Origin: Methanocorpusculum sp.
Lineage (GTDB): Archaea; Halobacteriota; Methanomicrobia; Methanomicrobiales; Methanocorpusculaceae
Reading direction: 5' to 3'
NCBI GenBank assembly: GCA_029986975.1
Contig: DALTWR010000024.1
Span: 1 to 8,728, forward strand
Length of the DNA: 8,728 bases
In this document: positions 1 to 5,634 of the stretch, piece by piece
Layout of the letters: each line of letters starts with the position of its first letter
Position numbering within the stretch: the first letter of the stretch is position 1
Made by a program: the position numbers and the translations under genes
Notes under the pieces: generated by a model
Told to the model about the DNA's origin: nothing
The model's input: only the letters and a program-made list of their open reading frames with translations
Databases searched by the model: none

Positions 1-614
1 GTTGTACACTCATGGTCTGTTCTTATGCCGTGCGCGGCGTAGCGGACTAAGTCTTTTCCGGTAAGCCCTGGGGCGTGTCCATCGACATGGGAGAACGGAC
101 TGAGTTTTTCCAAGACCTCGGGATCGTCAGCAAGGACGCCAGGGACGTTCATCATTTCGCCGAGTCCTAAGACTTTTGAATTGTTCTGGTACTTTTTTAA
201 GTCCGCAGCGTGTAAAACAGCGCCGCCTACTTCAGTGGGCGTTGCAGGTACGCAGGATGGAACCATGAAGAAAAGGTCGGCAGGAGATTTTTCCGCGTCT
301 TTAAGCATAAAGTCGATTCCGTCACATCCGGCGACGTTTGCTATCTCATGCGGGTCGCAGACGGCAGTTGTAACGCCGTGTGAGAGAATCAGGCGTCCGA
401 ACTCTTTAGGCGTCAAAAGCGAACTTTCGATATGTACGTGAGTGTCGATGAGACCGGGAATTACCCGTTTTCCTTCGAGATTGATGACGGCATCACCGGT
501 AAGTGTTCCGGCATCGCTTATCATTGTTATAATGCCGTTTTCGACTGCGAATGCCTGCAGCGTCCATGAACAGTCTGCAGGGTTGAATATGAGTGCGTTG
601 TCAAATACGTTCAT
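1..614 (-). CDS. ade: Adenine deaminase, N-terminal part (runs off the window)
   Basis: Would hydrolyse adenine to hypoxanthine and ammonia in the cytoplasm (purine salvage). The 204 complete codons correspond to the start of a roughly 550-residue family; the C-terminal part lies beyond base 1. Visible landmarks are the amidohydrolase metal motif DTHVHIESS (His59, His61), CDPHEIANV (86-94), PSCVPATP (119-126), GLGEMMN with Glu153 as the likely bridging metal ligand, HVDGHAPGL (176-184), and TDHEC (199-203). The order and wording of these blocks are characteristic of Ade rather than of other amidohydrolases. The ATG at 614 is supported by a GGAGC ribosome binding site at 620-624, 5 nt upstream. 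It lies 20 bp after the 143-residue gene and is probably co-transcribed with it. No frameshift is seen. Function is confident; substrate is inferred from family. Confidence 0.93.
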   Translation of the reverse strand, partial: MNVFDNALIFNPADCSWTLQAFAVENGIITMISDAGTLTGDAVINLEGKRVIPGLIDTHVHIESSLLTPKEFGRLILSHGVTTAVCDPHEIANVAGCDGIDFMLKDAEKSPADLFFMVPSCVPATPTEVGGAVLHAADLKKYQNNSKVLGLGEMMNVPGVLADDPEVLEKLSPFSHVDGHAPGLTGKDLVRYAAHGIRTDHECT

Positions 615-634
615 AAAAAGCTCCGTAAAAAAAG

Positions 635-1066
635 TTAGATTTCAACCGAGTGGATAAATCCGGTTATCCGTTTCGGTTCGGGGTCTGTGTTTGAGAGATA
701 GATGAACACTTTATATGTTCCTGGTTTGAGATTTACCTTATACTCTGCAAGGTTCTGCCCTTTTTTAAGCGGCATTATGTATGAGTATGTCTCGCCGATT
801 TTTTCGCGGGATAAAGTACCCTCTTCACGGTATATCATGTACTGAACCCAGATGTCCTGTGGGGTTTCGTCATGATAGTTTACGATTGTTTTGAGTTTTC
901 CGTCGGTGTAGATGGTGTCATTTGCATCGATGGATACGCCGTTTGCGAAGATGACCATGATTATGATAAGCCCTATTAAGAGCAGAGTCAGAAATCCTAT
1001 GACTATCATCCTCGGGGATGGCGATGCTAATGCCGCAAGGGGTTTTCTCGGGTATAAATCTCTCAT
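635..1066 (-). CDS. Unknown protein with one N-terminal membrane anchor
   Basis: Not recognised as a named family. The 143 residues start with a short basic segment (Arg2, Arg7, Lys8, Arg19), followed by one hydrophobic helix at about 20-40 (rich in Ile, Leu, Gly). The remaining ~100 residues are polar with alternating beta-strand patterning, ending in EYKVNLKPGTYKVFIYLSN-like strands (108-126) typical of a small immunoglobulin-like or jelly-roll sandwich. The positive-inside rule places the N-terminus in the cytoplasm and the beta domain outside. There is no signal peptidase or lipobox motif, so it is anchored rather than released. No Shine-Dalgarno site is evident before the ATG. It sits 20 bp from each neighbour in a likely operon with the 64-residue gene and ade; nothing in it suggests a link to purine metabolism. 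Confidence 0.75.
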   Translation of the reverse strand: MRDLYPRKPLAALASPSPRMIVIGFLTLLLIGLIIIMVIFANGVSIDANDTIYTDGKLKTIVNYHDETPQDIWVQYMIYREEGTLSREKIGETYSYIMPLKKGQNLAEYKVNLKPGTYKVFIYLSNTDPEPKRITGFIHSVEI

Positions 1067-1086
1067 TGCTGTTTTTTGTGCGGGTT

Positions 1087-1281
1087 TTACTCGGTATCTA
1101 CGGTTTCGACGATGACTCGTACTTTGCTGCCGGCTTTAAGTCCGTGTCCTTTGGGAACGTCGATGTTGAACCATAACTGACTTGGGTCTTCACCCTGCTG
1201 AGCCATGAGGCAGTCTTTTTTTCCCTCGATGTCGGCGACGAATTCAAGGGTGGATACAATTTCTGCGATTCGTTTTACCAT
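1087..1281 (-). CDS. Small unknown cytoplasmic protein, 64 residues
   Basis: First gene of the leftward cluster ending in ade. The protein has no membrane segment or signal. It has alternating strand-like stretches (FVADIEG, LWFNIDV, KVRVIVETV) around a glycine/lysine-rich turn PKGHGLKAGSKV (44-55), which resembles a small beta-barrel fold, but I cannot assign a family. Two cysteine-poor, acidic/basic halves give no catalytic motif. No ribosome binding site precedes the ATG, yet a TATA-like element sits about 28 nt upstream, so translation may start at or near the 5' end of the mRNA. Codon use resembles that of the neighbours and the frame is open and closely packed with the next gene, which supports a real gene. 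Confidence 0.68.
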   Translation of the reverse strand: MVKRIAEIVSTLEFVADIEGKKDCLMAQQGEDPSQLWFNIDVPKGHGLKAGSKVRVIVETVDTE

Positions 1282-1304
1282 TACTTATCTATAAGGAGTT
1301 GAAT

Positions 1305-1313
1305 CATATTAAG
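1305..1313 (-). promoter_or_regulatory. Candidate TATA box for the 64-residue gene / ade cluster
   Basis: On the minus strand the sequence CTTAATATG is preceded by an A-rich stretch (AAAAAC) that could serve as a BRE. Its centre is about 28 nt before the ATG at 1281, the spacing expected if transcription begins at or a base or two ahead of the start codon. Inferred from position and composition only. Confidence 0.4.
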
Positions 1314-1375
1314 GTTTTTCTGATGAGCAGAGGTAAAGCAAAGAGACCGTGGGTTCTAAGGTGGGGAATCTGATG

Positions 1376-1395
1376 AAAAAATGTAGGTAAAAAAA
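1376..1395 (-). terminator. T-run terminator after the deaminase gene
   Basis: Immediately after the stop codon at 1396-1398, the minus strand reads two T runs (7 T at 1389-1395, 6 T at 1376-1381) with no clear hairpin, the usual form of archaeal intrinsic termination. It separates this operon from the ade cluster downstream. Confidence 0.55.
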
Positions 1396-2718
1396 TTACA
1401 TAGCAGCTTTTGCCCTTTCTGTAAGTGCAAAAGCCGCCTTTTCTGCCTCGTCCATAATCTCTTCCGCGCCCGGAATAAACCCGTCGTACATCAGAATCTC
1501 ACCATTACAAATCGTCGTTGTAACAGCCATACCTGATGTTGCATAGACCGCGTTCGACTCAGCATTGAACCGCGGCACCGTTGACGGATTTCTTCCAACC
1601 AGAATCACATCTGCAAGATAGCCCGGAGCAAGAACACCTGCGTGAATGCCGAGCGCCTTTGCACCGTTTTCAGTAGCCATCTTTAATGCATCAGCGGCGG
1701 GCATTGCCGTCGGGTCTTTCCAGTAGAACTTCTGGAGAATTGCTGCCGTCTTCATCTCAGTAAACATATCAAGAGCATTATTCGAAGATGCACCGTCAGT
1801 TCCAAGAGCCACATTAACGCCTGCAGCCTTCATCTCATTATACGGAATTGCACGACCGCCTGCAAGCTTCATATTGCTTACTGGATTATTAACCGCAGTA
1901 ACACCGTACTTTGCATACAGAGAAATATCATCTGCATCAAGATAACAGGAATGAGCTGCAATACAGCGGTTCGATAAAACACCACACTTTTCAAGCCACT
2001 TAGGCGGGCGCATACCGTGCGCTTCAACACAGTCTTTGACTTCCTGCTCGGTTTCAGAAACATGAACATGCAGCAGAAGATTTTCCTTTTCAGCGTACTC
2101 TGCACACCAGCGAAGACCTTCTTCGGAAACCGTATAGACCGCGTGAGGCGATACGGCAGGAATAATTCTTGGATTATTCATCTTTCTGATGTGAGAAACA
2201 GCATCCTGTATAAGACGTGCTTCGGACTCAAATTTGTCATGATCTCCGCCGTCAATCATACAATACGGAAGACAGGCACGAATACCCATCTCATCAACAG
2301 CACGTGCTTCATGTTCAATACCGAAGTACTTATCATTGAACGCAGTAGTCCCTGTTCTAATCATCTCAAGACAGGCGAGTTTTACGCCGATATAGAAATC
2401 ATAGTCTGATAAGTGTGCTTCTGTAGGCCAGATCTTCGTCGAAAGCCACTCGAAAAGCTGCATATCATCAGCGTATCCGCGCAGCAGTTCCATCGCCGCG
2501 TGGGTATGCATGTTTATCATACCGGGTAAGGCTGTCGCCTTATCTGCGTCGATGATAAACTCTGCATCATGGTCGGTGATTTTCTCGCCAATCGCAGAAA
2601 TCTTTCCGTCTTCTAAGTACATCTCCTGCAGTTTACCGTTAATCCATGCGTTTCGGATTAATATCGGCACCTGCTTTCTAAACATATCTGTGTCAGTAGT
2701 ATCAGTCATAATTCTCAC
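1396..2718 (-). CDS. dadD: 5'-deoxyadenosine / methylthioadenosine deaminase (amidohydrolase, DadD/MtaD type)
   Basis: Predicted metal-dependent deaminase of 5'-deoxyadenosine, S-methyl-5'-thioadenosine and possibly S-adenosylhomocysteine, giving the inosine analogue plus ammonia. In Methanocaldococcus the DadD enzyme recycles 5'-deoxyadenosine released by radical SAM enzymes. Numbered from the GTG, the key residues are His71/His73 (NMHTHAAM), the His219-x-x-Glu222 metal/catalytic pair (HVHVSETE), His256 (AAHSC) and Asp308 (LGTDGASSNN). The block LLRGYADDMQLFEWL (78-92) is typical of the MTA/SAH deaminase branch, as opposed to guanine or cytosine deaminases. Length of about 440 residues is normal. 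The first start is a GTG that overlaps the upstream stop by 4 nt (GTGA). An ATG at 2709, three codons in, has GTGA 5 nt upstream as a possible ribosome binding site and is an equally good start. Second gene of an operon with the phosphorylase. Exact substrate preference cannot be read from sequence. Confidence 0.92.
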   Translation of the reverse strand: MRIMTDTTDTDMFRKQVPILIRNAWINGKLQEMYLEDGKISAIGEKITDHDAEFIIDADKATALPGMINMHTHAAMELLRGYADDMQLFEWLSTKIWPTEAHLSDYDFYIGVKLACLEMIRTGTTAFNDKYFGIEHEARAVDEMGIRACLPYCMIDGGDHDKFESEARLIQDAVSHIRKMNNPRIIPAVSPHAVYTVSEEGLRWCAEYAEKENLLLHVHVSETEQEVKDCVEAHGMRPPKWLEKCGVLSNRCIAAHSCYLDADDISLYAKYGVTAVNNPVSNMKLAGGRAIPYNEMKAAGVNVALGTDGASSNNALDMFTEMKTAAILQKFYWKDPTAMPAADALKMATENGAKALGIHAGVLAPGYLADVILVGRNPSTVPRFNAESNAVYATSGMAVTTTICNGEILMYDGFIPGAEEIMDEAEKAAFALTERAKAAM

Positions 2719-3404
2719 GCGAATTTTTCAATCATTTGTTCAATCAGAAGAGACATCTTTGCAGCGTTCTTTTCAGCGGCTTTAACGAGCTCAGCATACT
2801 CAGGTGCGTCTGCATCACATACGCCGTTTGCATAATTATCAACGGAACAAAGCGCTGCGACCGGGATTTCCAGTTCATTTGCAAGCGTAATTTCAGATGC
2901 TGCCGTCATCCCAACAACATCACTGATCTCTGCAAATTCAGCAATCTCAGCCTTTGTTTCAAAGCGCGGTCCTATCGACTGGGCATACACACCGTCTTTT
3001 GCCTCGGGAACAAGTTCCTTGAGGCTCTGCCTCAGATTTTCATCGAGAGATGGCGCCACGTGGTATAAATCATGTTCATGAAGTGTCGGAATCGTCGACG
3101 GGCTGAAGATGTCAGATGCAATGACAAAGTCGCCCGGTCTGTACTCTTCCTTCATTCCGCCGACCGAGCAGATGAGAATCAGACGGTCAACGCCAACAAT
3201 TTTCAGCGCCGCAAGATTTGCGCGGTGATTAATCTCCGCTGGCGGCGTATTGAACTGATGGCGCTTTAGTACTGCAAGGTTTTCACCGAGGTACACTTCT
3301 GCAAAACCGAACGGAGTTGCGACTCTTTTCAGCGTTAAAGGCGGGAGTTTTGCTTTTAGAATGGCAGTACCCCCAATAATTCCAAGCATGATTACTATAT
3401 TCAT
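2715..3404 (-). CDS. Purine phosphorylase, MTAP/PNP family; likely methylthioinosine (deoxyinosine) phosphorylase
   Basis: Would cleave the glycosidic bond of 5'-methylthioinosine or 5'-deoxyinosine with phosphate, giving hypoxanthine and a 5-substituted ribose-1-phosphate. Family-2 nucleoside phosphorylase landmarks are present: LGIIGGT phosphate loop (7-13), KRHQFNTPP (47-55), INHRANLAALK (58-68), SVGGMKEEYRPGDFVI (80-95), GPRFET (145-150) and VGMTAASEITLANELEIP (164-181). In the purine pocket, the region SVDNYANG (187-194) has Asn190 and Ala192 where human MTAP has its two adenine-contacting aspartates, favouring a 6-oxopurine. At 229 residues it is somewhat shorter than the usual 245-280. 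The product of the overlapping deaminase downstream is the expected substrate. The ATG at 3404 gives an MNIVI extension; the ATG at 3389 (MLGIIGG) matches typical family N-termini and may be the true start. No Shine-Dalgarno site is seen at either. Confidence 0.88.
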   Translation of the reverse strand: MNIVIMLGIIGGTAILKAKLPPLTLKRVATPFGFAEVYLGENLAVLKRHQFNTPPAEINHRANLAALKIVGVDRLILICSVGGMKEEYRPGDFVIASDIFSPSTIPTLHEHDLYHVAPSLDENLRQSLKELVPEAKDGVYAQSIGPRFETKAEIAEFAEISDVVGMTAASEITLANELEIPVAALCSVDNYANGVCDADAPEYAELVKAAEKNAAKMSLLIEQMIEKFA

Positions 3405-3421
3405 TAGTTATTCTGCATTAA

Positions 3422-3429
3422 GAAATATA
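3422..3429 (-). promoter_or_regulatory. Candidate TATA box for the phosphorylase-deaminase operon
   Basis: The minus strand reads TATATTTC. Transcription about 26 nt downstream would begin near 3400, inside or just after the first candidate ATG (3404) and upstream of the second (3389). It therefore favours the shorter protein. Inferred only. Confidence 0.45.
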
Positions 3430-3459
3430 CGGTGTCAGCCTGCGTCAGAACCGATTGTG

Positions 3460-3465
3460 TTATAT
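3460..3465 (+). promoter_or_regulatory. TATA box for the small membrane protein-symporter operon
   Basis: TTATAT within GTTATATGTT is centred 26-27 nt before the ATG at 3489, so the predicted transcription start coincides with the start codon and the first message would be leaderless. No ribosome binding site lies between box and ATG, in agreement. The region 3405-3488 serves as a divergent promoter, shared with the phosphorylase operon. Confidence 0.55.
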
Positions 3466-3488
3466 GTTAGCACAGCACACATGTAAGT

Positions 3489-3599
3489 ATGATATTCGGA
3501 TTACCGGAGGTTACGGTCTTTACCGTGTGTGGAGCAGTTCTGTTGTTTACCGTTCTGCTCGTCCTTTGGGGAATCTTTTTCCCGAAGGTGAATGAGTAA
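3489..3599 (+). CDS. 36-residue single-span membrane protein, likely symporter small accessory subunit
   Basis: Too short for standard gene-finding cut-offs but well supported. The protein starts MIFGLPEVTVFTV, continues with one hydrophobic helix at about residues 8-31 (TVFTVCGAVLLFTVLLVLWG region), and ends FFPKVNE. Its stop (TAA, 3597-3599) overlaps by one base the ATG of the symporter, and the symporter's ribosome binding site is embedded in its last codons, so the two are almost certainly translated together. Small one-helix proteins directly upstream of sodium:solute symporter genes are a recurrent arrangement in methanogens and are annotated as symporter small accessory proteins; the role (assembly, stability or gating of the transporter) is not established here. 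Start choice rests on the TATA spacing; an ATG at 3481 is followed at once by a stop. Confidence 0.82.
   Translation: MIFGLPEVTVFTVCGAVLLFTVLLVLWGIFFPKVNE
3585..3591 (+). promoter_or_regulatory. Strong ribosome binding site for the symporter, inside the upstream gene
   Basis: AAGGTGA matches the complement of the archaeal 16S rRNA 3' end and stands 7 nt before the ATG at 3599. It lies within the Lys-Val-Asn codons of the 36-residue gene, coupling the two products. Confidence 0.75.
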
Positions 3600-5200
3600 T
3601 GGCTCTTGGCGGAGAAAGTATTGCAGTAACTATTGCATTAATTGTAGTTTACTTCGTCATTCTTCTTGGAATTGGAGCATGGGCTTCAAAGAAAATCAAG
3701 AGTTCTGAAGATTATATGTTAGCAGGCCGCGGTCTCGGCTTCTGGCTTTTTACGCTCTTAATTGTATGTTCCATCTGCAGCGGAATGACGCTTATTGGAA
3801 CAAGCGAGTTCGGATTCAAGAGCGGATGGCCGGGCATCTGGGAACAGATTTTTGTCCCGCTTGCAGCGTCCTTCTGTATTATCTTCTTCGGAACAAAGCT
3901 GAACAGAATCGGTAAGAAGCTCGGCTGTATGACCATCGCCGACTACTTTGCCCAGCGTTACGAGGACAACAAAGGTCTTCGCGTTATGTCGGCAGTTGCA
4001 AGTATTGCAGTTTCGATGATTTACTTAGTCGGACAGTACACTGCTATCAGTATTGTTCTGATGTGGGCATTCGGTCTTGAACACTGGGTGTCTCTTTTAA
4101 TCGCCGGTGTGATTATTACTGCGTACACAGTTGTGGGCGGTTTGTACGCTGTTTCATGGACAGGACTTGTGCAGGGATTGATTCTTATCTTCGGAGTTTT
4201 CCTTGTAGCACCGTTAATTATTATCAAGGCAGGCGGTCTTGAAACAATCAACACTGTTCTTGCATCAATTGACCCTGAACTTGTTCTTCCGGCTTTCTCG
4301 ACGAACTATGCAGCATACGCCTACTGTACGCCTGAGTACCTTGTGTCATTTGGTATCTTACTGATGGTGGGTCTTGCCTGTGCGCCGCACGTTATATCAA
4401 ACGTATTCGCTGCAAAGAAAATCTCATACTTAAAGTGGTCTCCGCTTGTTGCGTTCCTCATCTACGTGGTTGTTATGTTCCTTGTGAAAATCAGCGGATT
4501 CGGTGTCAGAACTATGACTGAAACCGGTGTATTTGATGCAGCAACAACGGCTCTGGTGATGGAGAATCCGAAGTTCTCACTTCTGTACGGTATTCAGGCG
4601 GCAAGTCCTTCGATTCTGATTACGGCGCTCTTTGCGGTCATCGTCTTATCTGCTGTGATGTCAACGACAGACAGACTGATGCTTACGGTAGGTACAGAGT
4701 TTTCATGGAACATCTTTAAGACGATGTTAAAACCCAAGGCATCCGAAAAGAAAGTTATCCGCGTGAGTCAGATTTGTGTCTTTGCAGCAGCGGTTATCTC
4801 TCTGGTTCTGGCGATTAATCCGCCGGAGATGCTCGCCTTCCTTATCTGGATGGGTATTGCCTTGATGCTTTGCGCATTTGCAGTTCCGCTTATTGCAGGT
4901 CTTTACTGGAAGCGTGCAACCGCGAAAGGCGCAATCGCTTCAATGATTGTTGGTCTTGCAGTCGCTTTCGGTCTTGGAATCTATGTAAATCTCTTCGGCG
5001 GTGTTCTTCCGATGCACTTCTCAATCTACGCTTTAGGCGCTGCAATTATTGCAATGATTGTTGTGAGTCTTTGTACGAAGAAGAACTCTGATTCAGCCCT
5101 TGAAAAGACGTACACAGGATTTTACTTAATCCCGAAGGAGCTGAAGGAAAAGAAGGAAGAAAAGAGTGCAGCAGAGGAAAAGTCTGCTGAGACTCAGTAA
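3599..5200 (+). CDS. Sodium:solute symporter (SSF/SLC5 family), substrate unknown
   Basis: Integral membrane transporter that should use an ion gradient to import a small solute. The 533 residues contain about 13 hydrophobic spans, first at ~8-29, with the family hallmarks SSEDYMLAGRGLGFW (35-49), the MTIADYFAQRY block (111-121), YTVVGGLYAVSWTGLVQG (176-193) in the position of the SSF signature, and SAVMSTTDRLML (351-362), whose Ser355/Thr356 region corresponds to the Na2 sodium site. One departure is Gly189 in SWTGLVQ, where many members have Asp (TDxxQ). The C-terminal tail (about 500-533) is cytoplasmic and lysine/glutamate rich (KELKEKKEEKSAAEEKSAE). Overall similarity is to the pantothenate/proline symporter branch, but substrate cannot be deduced. 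It is divergent from the nucleoside-salvage operon, which allows but does not prove a nucleoside- or purine-related cargo. ATG at 3599 is fixed by the AAGGTGA site. Confidence 0.93.
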   Translation: MALGGESIAVTIALIVVYFVILLGIGAWASKKIKSSEDYMLAGRGLGFWLFTLLIVCSICSGMTLIGTSEFGFKSGWPGIWEQIFVPLAASFCIIFFGTKLNRIGKKLGCMTIADYFAQRYEDNKGLRVMSAVASIAVSMIYLVGQYTAISIVLMWAFGLEHWVSLLIAGVIITAYTVVGGLYAVSWTGLVQGLILIFGVFLVAPLIIIKAGGLETINTVLASIDPELVLPAFSTNYAAYAYCTPEYLVSFGILLMVGLACAPHVISNVFAAKKISYLKWSPLVAFLIYVVVMFLVKISGFGVRTMTETGVFDAATTALVMENPKFSLLYGIQAASPSILITALFAVIVLSAVMSTTDRLMLTVGTEFSWNIFKTMLKPKASEKKVIRVSQICVFAAAVISLVLAINPPEMLAFLIWMGIALMLCAFAVPLIAGLYWKRATAKGAIASMIVGLAVAFGLGIYVNLFGGVLPMHFSIYALGAAIIAMIVVSLCTKKNSDSALEKTYTGFYLIPKELKEKKEEKSAAEEKSAETQ

Positions 5201-5243
5201 TTTTTTTAAAACTCTTTTTAGTAACTTCTCGTCTTTTGTTTTT
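5201..5243 (+). terminator. T-rich terminator after the symporter
   Basis: Directly after the stop codon come runs of 7 T (5201-5207), 5 T (5215-5219), 4 T and 5 T within 45 bases. No strong stem is needed in archaea for this type of site. Confidence 0.6.
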
Positions 5244-5319
5244 GAGCGATAGATTGTTGTATACGGAAAATCCCGCCGACAAAACCAAATCAGAACAGCG
5301 TCTGAACAGTTTCCAATAG
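5201..5319. other. Convergent intergenic spacer
   Basis: Lies between the symporter (plus) and the candidate 44-residue gene (minus). Apart from the T runs it holds a small inverted repeat, TCAGA-ACAGCG-TCTGA (5290-5305), followed on the minus strand by T-rich sequence; this might end the minus-strand transcript, but the stem is only 5 bp. No further gene is supported. Confidence 0.5.
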
Positions 5320-5454
5320 TTACTCTGCTTCTTTCGTATCCACACGCGCCTTGTGAGCAGGGCGTTTAATTTTAGCCGGAACAAGCTTTTTCTGCTCAAG
5401 GCAGCTTGTCGTATTTCGGTTTTCTATCTTAAATCTGGCAAGTGAATCTGACAT
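5320..5454 (-). CDS. Candidate small basic protein, 44 residues
   Basis: A short frame on the minus strand in the symporter-cdc48 gap, below usual length cut-offs. The protein begins MSDSLARFKIENRNTTSC, is soluble, strongly basic in the middle (QKKLVPAKIKRPAHKARV, 21-38) and ends acidic (DTKEAE). Codon use looks like that of the neighbours. A TATA-like TTTATCA is centred 27 nt before its ATG, the same spacing as at other genes in this window, and there is no ribosome binding site, so it could be leaderless. The basic patch is compatible with binding nucleic acid or ribosomes, but this is speculation; no family is recognised. A chance frame of this length is possible, which limits confidence. 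Confidence 0.45.
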   Translation of the reverse strand: MSDSLARFKIENRNTTSCLEQKKLVPAKIKRPAHKARVDTKEAE

Positions 5455-5477
5455 AGAGGATTATGGGTTGTAAGATG

Positions 5478-5484
5478 TGATAAA
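5478..5484 (-). promoter_or_regulatory. Possible TATA box for the 44-residue gene
   Basis: Minus strand TTTATCA, centred 27 nt upstream of the ATG at 5454. A weak match to a TATA consensus; its value is the spacing. Confidence 0.3.
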
Positions 5485-5530
5485 TGATTGTGTTTTTCCG
5501 CGCGTTTCATACTTTGACGTATTGCACGAC

Positions 5531-5538
5531 TATAAATA
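5531..5538 (+). promoter_or_regulatory. Upstream TATA box of the cdc48 operon (distal promoter)
   Basis: TATAAATA, a near-consensus archaeal TATA element. Transcription would start near 5560, giving a leader of about 75 nt before the ATG at 5635. With the proximal box it suggests two start sites for the chaperone operon. Confidence 0.45.
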
Positions 5539-5579
5539 ACCTTGTATTTGGTGTGCATTAGTTTTCCCTGAATAAGATG

Positions 5580-5590
5580 TTTATATATTT
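5580..5590 (+). promoter_or_regulatory. Proximal TATA box of the cdc48 operon
   Basis: TTTATATATTT, an AT-only element whose expected start site is near 5611, leaving a 24-nt leader that includes AAGTGAT (5623-5629) as ribosome binding site. The box covers the TTG at 5590 that could otherwise be taken as a start, so it also decides the start of the protein. Confidence 0.6.
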
Positions 5591-5634
5591 TGAAAATAGA
5601 TGTAAATTATACACAAGTAAACGAAGTGATACAC

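Noticed and set aside
2017..2409. A 130-codon plus-strand frame inside the deaminase gene.
   Set aside because: Antisense to a conserved enzyme with intact motifs; its composition shows no domain pattern.
3456..3474. Inverted repeat TGTG-N11-CACA around the symporter TATA box, as a possible operator.
   Set aside because: Only 4 bp per arm, readily expected by chance; no second copy was found.
5046..5399. A 117-codon minus-strand frame across the symporter's 3' end.
   Set aside because: It is antisense to the well-supported symporter, with low-complexity Ser/Lys/Phe composition, and overlaps the better candidate 44-residue frame.
5590..5634. A 15-codon upstream extension of the Cdc48 protein from a TTG codon.
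   Set aside because: The TTG lies in the proximal TATA box, no ribosome site precedes it, and the ATG at 5635 has AAGTGAT upstream and a family-typical N-terminus.
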